DNA of 64,000 nt, from the NCBI RefSeq assembly GCF_039541115.1, contig NZ_BAABFP010000008.1, forward strand, positions 124,001 through 188,000, read 5' to 3'. Numbering within the stretch: the stretch's first letter is position 1; every line of letters starts with the position of its first letter. The notes beneath the pieces are model-generated. The model did not search any database. It was given only the letters and a program-made list of their open reading frames with translations, and had not been told where the DNA came from. Below are positions 60,458-64,000 of this stretch, piece by piece. A program made the translations under genes and the position numbers. Source of the stretch: Angustibacter luteus. Lineage in GTDB: Bacteria; Actinomycetota; Actinomycetes; Actinomycetales; Angustibacteraceae.

Positions 60458-61348
60458 TCAGCCGGCAAGCAGCCGGGCCAGGTCCTGGCGGACCCGGTCG
60501 GCGTCCTCGCGGTACTTCAGCACGGCGCCCAGGGTGGTGGCGGCGACCTCGGTGTCCAGCTCCTGCGCGCCGAGCTCGACGAGGCAGCGCGCCCAGTCCA
60601 GCGACTCGGCGACGCCGGGCGGCTTCAGCAGCCCGATGGTGCGCAGCCGCTGGGCGGCCGCGGCGACCTGCTCGGCGAGGCGCTGCGGCACCTGCGGCAC
60701 GCGGGACCGGACGATCTCGATCTCGCGGACCAGTCCGGGGTGCTCGACCCAGTGGTAGAGGCAGCGCCGCTTGAGCGCGTCGTGCACCTCGCGGGTCCGG
60801 TTGCTGGTGAGCACCACGATCGGTGGCTGGGCCGCGGTGACGGTGCCGAGCTCGGGGATGGTCACGGCGTACGTGGAGAGCACCTCGAGCAGGAACGCCT
60901 CGAACTCGTCGTCCGCGCGGTCGATCTCGTCGACCAGCAGCACGCTGGGGCTGGTGCGCAGCGCGGCCAGCACCGGCCGGGCCAGCAGGAACCGCTCGTC
61001 GAACAGCGAGCGCTCGGCGGCCTCGACGTCGATCCGCTGGTCACCACGGGTGGCTTCGAGCGCACGCAGGTGCAGGACCTGGCGGGTGACGTCCCAGTCG
61101 TACAGCGCCTGGCTGGCGTCGATGCCCTCGTAGCACTGGAGCCGGATCAGCGGGGCGCCGGTGACCTGGGCGAGGGCCTCGGCCAGGGCGGTCTTGCCGG
61201 TGCCGGGCTCGCCCTCGAGCAGCAGCGGGCGGTGCAGCCGCATGGCCAGCCAGGCGACCGTGGACAGGCCGGGGTCGGGCAGGTAGCCGGTGCCGCGCAG
61301 GCTCTCCCCCAGCACCTGCGCGCTCGACCAGGCCTCGTCGGCGCTCAT
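60458..61348 (-). CDS. MoxR-type AAA+ ATPase (CoxD-like)
   Basis: A 296-residue AAA+ protein. Walker A is LLEGEPGTGKTALAEALAQ, Walker B VLLVDEIDRADDEFEAFLLE, and sensor 1 TSNRTREVHDALKRRCLYHW, typical of the MoxR/CoxD branch. It is expected to remodel or activate the molybdenum hydroxylase together with the VWA protein. ATG 61348 is chosen; GATGCT lies 6 bases upstream and could be a leaderless -10. It is the first gene of the minus-strand maturation and enzyme string and is divergent from the HD gene. Confidence 0.9.
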   Translation of the reverse strand: MSADEAWSSAQVLGESLRGTGYLPDPGLSTVAWLAMRLHRPLLLEGEPGTGKTALAEALAQVTGAPLIRLQCYEGIDASQALYDWDVTRQVLHLRALEATRGDQRIDVEAAERSLFDERFLLARPVLAALRTSPSVLLVDEIDRADDEFEAFLLEVLSTYAVTIPELGTVTAAQPPIVVLTSNRTREVHDALKRRCLYHWVEHPGLVREIEIVRSRVPQVPQRLAEQVAAAAQRLRTIGLLKPPGVAESLDWARCLVELGAQELDTEVAATTLGAVLKYREDADRVRQDLARLLAG

Positions 61349-61408
61349 GGCGACAGCATCGCACGCGGCACGCACCCGCACCTCGTGGATCATCGGCGCG
61401 CTGTCCGC

Positions 61409-61414
61409 GACAAT
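61409..61414 (+). promoter_or_regulatory. -10 box for a leaderless transcript
   Basis: GACAAT is followed by 7 bases and ATG 61422. The alternative ATG at 61413 would overlap this box, which favours the later codon as start. Confidence 0.5.
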
Positions 61415-61421
61415 GGCGCGC

Positions 61422-62051
61422 ATGGAGCTGCTCGGCGGATGGGTACGGCACGCGCGCCGGATGGCGCCCGGCATCGACCGGACGGACCTCGAGGCGGCCG
61501 GCCTGGAGCTGCTGGCCCGCTACGAGGAGCCGCACCGGGCCTACCACGACCAGCGGCACCTGTCAGAGGTGCTGGCCGCGGTGGCGCTGCTCGCCGAGCA
61601 CGCGCACGACCTGTCGGCCGTGGTGCTGGCGGCGTGGTGGCACGACGCGGTGTACGAGATCGGCGCGGACGACAACGAGGAGGCCAGCGCCCGGCTGGCC
61701 ACGGCGACGCTGGCCGGCTGGGAGTCCGACCCGGACCGCGTGCTGCACGTCGGCGACCTGGTCCGGATGACGGCCCACCACGCTCCCGAGCAGCACGACG
61801 CCGACGGGCAGGTGCTCAGTGACGCCGACCTCGCCGTCCTGGCCAGCCCGGAGCACCGCTACTCGGTGTACGCCGCCGACGTCCGCCGCGAGTACGCCGC
61901 CGTGCCGGACGTCGCGTTCCGCGCTGGCCGGGCCGCGCTGCTGCGCGGCCTGCTCGAGCGGCCGGCGATCTACCGGACGCCGTCGGCGCACGAGCGCTGG
62001 GAGGCGTCGGCGCGCGCGAACGTCGAGGCCGAGCTGCGCGACCTGGGGTGA
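61422..62051 (+). CDS. HD-superfamily metal-dependent phosphohydrolase
   Basis: A 209-residue protein of the small HD family (COG4339-like). The metal and active-site motifs are YHDQRHLSEVLAAVALLAEH, WWHDAVYEIGADDNEEASAR and LVRMTAHHAPE with a later DADLAVLAS. Substrate unknown; probably a phosphate ester or nucleotide. The C-terminal helices end in RPAIYRTPSAHERWEASARA, a common family ending. The start is set by the -10 box at 61409. Confidence 0.85.
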   Translation: MELLGGWVRHARRMAPGIDRTDLEAAGLELLARYEEPHRAYHDQRHLSEVLAAVALLAEHAHDLSAVVLAAWWHDAVYEIGADDNEEASARLATATLAGWESDPDRVLHVGDLVRMTAHHAPEQHDADGQVLSDADLAVLASPEHRYSVYAADVRREYAAVPDVAFRAGRAALLRGLLERPAIYRTPSAHERWEASARANVEAELRDLG

Positions 62052-62085
62052 GCGGCGGGCGGCTGGGGCGCCGGCGCCTGGTGCC

Positions 62086-62748
62086 TCAGCGGGGCCCGCG
62101 CAGCCGGTCCAGCAGCGGCAGCCAGTAGGTCAGCGCCGGCAGGTCCGCCAGCTCCTCGGCCGCCGCCCAGCGCAGGGGCTGCTGCTCCGCCAGGGCGGCG
62201 ATGAGCTCGGCGGGGCTGACCCCGCGCAGCGCGACGTGCAGCTTGCGGCTGGCGGGCTCGGGACCGAACCGTGCACGCAGGTGGCCGAGCGGCTGACCGC
62301 GCTGAGGGTCGGGGAGCGCGGGCAGTGCGTCGTCGGCCAGCGCGAACCGGCCCCCGGCCCGGGCCAGCAGGGCCACGCCGACCGTGGTGTCCGCCGGTGG
62401 CCCCAGCCGCGAGGCGATGACGTCGACCCGGTGCGGGCCGACGTCGGGCAGCAGGTGCCCGTCCGGCCAGGTGCGCAGGACGCGTTCGCCCTTGCGCTTG
62501 GGCACCCGCAGCCCACTGCGCTGCAGGCCGAGCAGCAGGTCGCGCCCGGCCACCGCGCGGGCGCCGGCCGCGACCAGGGCGTGGTACCGCTCCTGGGGCA
62601 CGTCGTAGTGGTCGCCCTCGAACGCCCGCCGCGGCACCCCGGCGGCGGCGGCGAACGCGTGCAGCTCCTCGTACGACACGTCGCTGACCAGGTGCGACCA
62701 GAGGCGGCCGTGCGCCGGCCACGCGGGAGGGTCGATGAGGACGGCCAC
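62086..62748 (-). CDS. DUF4031 domain protein
   Basis: A 220-residue protein. The first 90 residues match DUF4031: VLIDPPAWPAHGRLWSHLVS, YEELHAFAAAAGVPRRAFEG, DHYDVPQERY; the His/Asp cluster suggests a metal site, but no activity is known. The rest, PDGHLLPDVGPHRVDVIASR and a long helical end, is unassigned and may be a second small domain. GTG 62748 has TACGCT 6 bases upstream and no ribosome-binding site, which argues against the longer frame that starts near 62829. Confidence 0.8.
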   Translation of the reverse strand: MAVLIDPPAWPAHGRLWSHLVSDVSYEELHAFAAAAGVPRRAFEGDHYDVPQERYHALVAAGARAVAGRDLLLGLQRSGLRVPKRKGERVLRTWPDGHLLPDVGPHRVDVIASRLGPPADTTVGVALLARAGGRFALADDALPALPDPQRGQPLGHLRARFGPEPASRKLHVALRGVSPAELIAALAEQQPLRWAAAEELADLPALTYWLPLLDRLRGPR

Positions 62749-62754
62749 CAGCGC

Positions 62755-62760
62755 AGCGTA
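62755..62760 (-). promoter_or_regulatory. -10 box for a leaderless transcript
   Basis: TACGCT on the minus strand is followed by GCGCTG and GTG 62748. The spacing of 6 bases fits transcription starting at the start codon. Confidence 0.5.
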
Positions 62761-62855
62761 GGTGAGCCCGAGCCTGTGGATGACCGCAGCGCGGTCGTCG
62801 CGACCTCCCCTAGCGTCGGAGGGACACACCCAGCAGGACGACGAGAGGGGCCTTC

Positions 62856-63146
62856 ATGAGCAGCCAGTTCCAGGTCGACACCGACCGGATCAGCGGCGCG
62901 AGCGGCACCGTGCAGCGGATCGGCGCGGACATCGACAGCGCCGTCAGCCGGATGACCAGCGAGCTCACCGCGCTGCAGGACGCCTGGCGCGGCGAGGCGT
63001 CCGGCCGCTTCCACGCGGTCGCGGTCGAGTGGCGGGGGACGCAGGTGCGGGTGCGCGAGGCGTTGGACCACATCGGCCAGCTGCTCGCCCAGGCGGGGCA
63101 GCAGTACGCCGCCGCGGAGCAGCAGAACGCCGCGATGTTCCGCTGA
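62856..63146 (+). CDS. WXG100-family (ESAT-6-like) secreted protein
   Basis: A 96-residue helix-turn-helix protein: FQVDTDRISGASGTVQRIGA, a WRG turn (DAWRGEAS, near residue 44) and a second helix ending YAAAEQQNAAMFR. WXG100 proteins are type VII secretion substrates and usually dimerise. The C-terminal Y-x-x-x-E export signal is present as YAAAE. GAGAGGGG precedes the ATG. No secretion ATPase or partner gene lies in the window, so this is a solitary copy. Confidence 0.85.
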   Translation: MSSQFQVDTDRISGASGTVQRIGADIDSAVSRMTSELTALQDAWRGEASGRFHAVAVEWRGTQVRVREALDHIGQLLAQAGQQYAAAEQQNAAMFR

Positions 63147-63242
63147 GCCGGACTCACTGTCGGGGTCCGTTCACGCCAGGGTCGGCGTGGCGACACCTAT
63201 CGGCGGCGCGAACCGGGTAGAAAGGTGGTGGCACCACGCGAA

Positions 63243-63277
63243 CGAGGCCCCTCCAAGTATGAGTTGGAGGGGCCTCG
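63243..63277. terminator. 14-bp hairpin, probable bidirectional terminator
   Basis: CGAGGCCCCTCCAA (63243-63256) pairs perfectly with TTGGAGGGGCCTCG (63264-63277) across a 7-base loop. It lies 97 bases after the WXG100 stop and could terminate that gene, or a minus-strand RNA. There is no T-run, as is usual in high-GC actinobacteria. Confidence 0.55.
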
Positions 63278-63560
63278 CGTGTGCGTCGCCATGATCACCT
63301 GGCCGGCGAACCGACCCTGCCATCACCCGGGATGACGCCCGCCGCGTCCGGCCTATCCGACAGCCGAGGCCACCGGGACTCCGAACGACGTGCCACGCTC
63401 GACCAGGCCCGTGCGCTCCCGACGTCTCGTCATCGACGTCGCCCGCTCGGCAAGCCGCTCGGGGGTGGAGCACCGGTCTCCTGACCGCCCACCTCAGTCT
63501 GCTGTCGGCGCCTTCCGCTCGGGTTGCCCCGGTCTTCCGGCCCCGCATGCGTTCTGCGGT
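63243..63560 (-). ncRNA. Possible stand-alone structured RNA
   Basis: The minus strand from about 63560 to the hairpin at 63243 is gene-free and dense in complementary segments (for example GGTC-AGGA-GACC and CGACGTC...GACGTCG). A weak promoter may precede it (TTGCGC, 18 bases, TAGAAA near 63596-63567). A GGAAGGC segment followed about 30 bases later by GGTCAGGAGACCGG resembles the 3' half of a cobalamin riboswitch, but the 5' half is not recognisable and no minus-strand gene follows closely. Boundaries are guesses. Confidence 0.25.
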
Positions 63561-63649
63561 GTGGGAGATTTCTATCCTCCGATCCGACTGCCGCGCAAGG
63601 GTTTTGGCGAGATCTCGTCGGAAGAATTTTGGCCGGGTCGCCGCCGGCT

Positions 63650-63792
63650 TGTGGATCATCCTGTGGACCAGGTGTGGATCACATGTGGACGACGAACCGG
63701 CCGTGGGACGGGAGTGGCGTCCCCCAGCGCGCCGCCGTCCCCTGCCGTCATCAACAGGCTGTGGACGCGCTGGGGACGACCGCTGTGGACAA
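63650..63792. other. Array of TGTGGA motifs resembling DnaA boxes
   Basis: TGTGGA occurs at 63650, 63662, 63673 and 63684 (spacings 12, 11 and 11), then at 63760 and 63784; the last, TGTGGACAA, is a perfect DnaA box (complement TTGTCCACA). Others differ at one or two end positions. Two more copies form the arms of the groEL terminator hairpin. dnaA and dnaN are not in the window. Confidence 0.45.
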
Positions 63793-63804
63793 TCGCGGGG
63801 AACA

Positions 63805-63841
63805 CCGAACCCCCTGTCCACCATGTGGACAGGGGGTTCGG
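63805..63841 (-). terminator. 17-bp hairpin downstream of groEL, probable terminator
   Basis: A perfect 17-base-pair stem (63805-63821 with 63825-63841) with a 3-base loop lies 34 bases beyond the groEL stop codon. The arms contain TGTCCAC and GTGGACA. No T-tract follows. Position and stability make it the natural end of the groEL transcript. Confidence 0.7.
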
Positions 63842-63875
63842 GTCGTTCAGACGCTGTGAGCCAGCGCGGCGGGAC

Positions 63876-64000
63876 TCAGAAGTCCATGCCGCCCATGCCA
63901 CCGTCGCCACCGGGCATGGCCGGAGCGGCCTTCTCCGGCTTGTCGGCGATGACGGCCTCGGTCGTCAGGAACAGCGCGGCGATCGACGCGGCGTTCTGCA
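63876..64000 (-). CDS. groL: Chaperonin GroEL, C-terminal end (5' part outside window)
   Basis: The visible 41 codons end [20 protein letters not shown] followed by DGGMGGMDF and a stop. [12 protein letters not shown] and the Gly/Met-rich GGMGGMDF tail are the conserved end of GroEL, the ATP-driven cage chaperonin. Only this tail is present, so whether this is the groES-linked or stand-alone paralogue cannot be told, although the GGM tail fits the general folding type. The terminator hairpin follows directly. Confidence 0.95.
   Translation of the reverse strand, partial: QNAASIAALFLTTEAVIADKPEKAAPAMPGGDGGMGGMDF

Larger units (their letters stand above)
63147..63875. other. 729-base gene-free region
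   Basis: Open frames here have poor codon bias and no recognisable domain, so I see no protein gene between the WXG100 stop and the groEL stop. The region holds two strong hairpins (63243-63277 and 63805-63841), a TGTGGA repeat array (63650-63792), and on the minus strand a stretch that may be a structured RNA. The part from about 63590 to 63640 is less GC-rich than the rest of the window. Confidence 0.7.

Noticed and set aside
63210-63277. T-box-like sequence (AAAGGTGGTGGCACC followed by a hairpin)
   Set aside because: The string resembles a T-box antiterminator, but there is too little upstream space after the WXG100 gene for a specifier stem, and no plus-strand gene follows. It needs a covariance-model search.
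63294-63338. Short leader-like frame MITWPANRPCHHPG
   Set aside because: It has no downstream gene to attenuate and no ribosome-binding site, so chance is more likely.
1-64000. CRISPR array, IS element, tRNA or rRNA genes
   Set aside because: No regularly spaced repeats with unique spacers, no transposase motifs and no cloverleaf or rRNA sequence were seen by eye; a tRNA scan was not possible.

Overview
The window is very GC-rich (codon third positions almost all G or C) and reads as a chromosome segment of a free-living, high-GC actinobacterium (Actinomycetota). Supporting family evidence: a mycothiol-dependent isomerase-type protein, DUF3027, DUF2530, DUF4031 and DUF4190 proteins, an actinobacterial XPB helicase with its helicase-associated partner, a 13E12/DUF222 HNH gene, a WXG100 protein, and many genes with a TANNNT-like -10 box 6-7 bases before the start codon (leaderless mRNAs). 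I cannot assign a genus; Micrococcales or Kineosporiales-like lineages would fit. There are no rRNA or tRNA genes, no CRISPR array and no insertion sequence that I can see.

Layout. 0-13.9 kb: a partial methyltransferase; an ArsR regulator plus MFS exporter with a self-operator; a secreted lytic transglycosylase; a polytopic membrane patatin; a MarR/MFS pair with a tiny membrane protein; a frameshifted DUF222-HNH gene; a mycothiol-type isomerase; an AzgA-type purine permease; and DUF2530. 13.9-23.0 kb: three consecutive paralogues of about 1000 residues. All are secreted proteins with a propeller-like N-terminus, a FlgD-type Ig domain, a fibronectin-like region and a C-terminal jelly-roll-like domain carrying a conserved CPxCGKVRI motif. 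This is the least explained large feature. 23-32.8 kb: a sacsin/Hsp90-like ATPase overlapping DUF3027, an MFS protein, a cold-shock protein with a structured leader, a HAD-LarE fusion, another MFS protein and an aldose epimerase coupled to an acyl-CoA synthetase. 34-39.5 kb: a lipoprotein hydrolase, a secreted protein of unknown function, a second ArsR/MFS pair with its own palindromic operator, and an LLM-class flavoprotein.

39.5-45.4 kb: the XPB helicase neighbourhood (helicase-associated WYL protein, DUF4190, VOC protein, XPB) and an XRE protein with a nucleotidyltransferase-like C-terminal half. 45.5-52.6 kb: an OmpR/EnvZ-type two-component system behind two inverted repeats, an HtrA-like membrane protease, an MFS protein and a HelD-like ATPase. 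52.6-61.3 kb: a molybdenum hydroxylase locus of CO-dehydrogenase type (CoxG, M, L, S) with maturation genes (XdhC, VWA/CoxE, MoxR/CoxD) and a degenerate aldo-keto reductase-like protein. The large subunit has the form II signature AYRGAGR, so CO oxidation is not established. 61.4-64 kb: an HD hydrolase, DUF4031, a solitary WXG100 protein, a 729-base gene-free region and the 3' end of groEL.

Themes. Six MFS transporters occur, three of them directly coupled to ArsR or MarR regulators. Gene packing is tight, with 4-base ATGA/GTGA overlaps within operons and several tail-to-tail overlaps. The gene-free 63.15-63.88 kb region has two strong hairpins, an array of TGTGGA repeats resembling DnaA boxes with about 11-base spacing, and a possible structured RNA on the minus strand.
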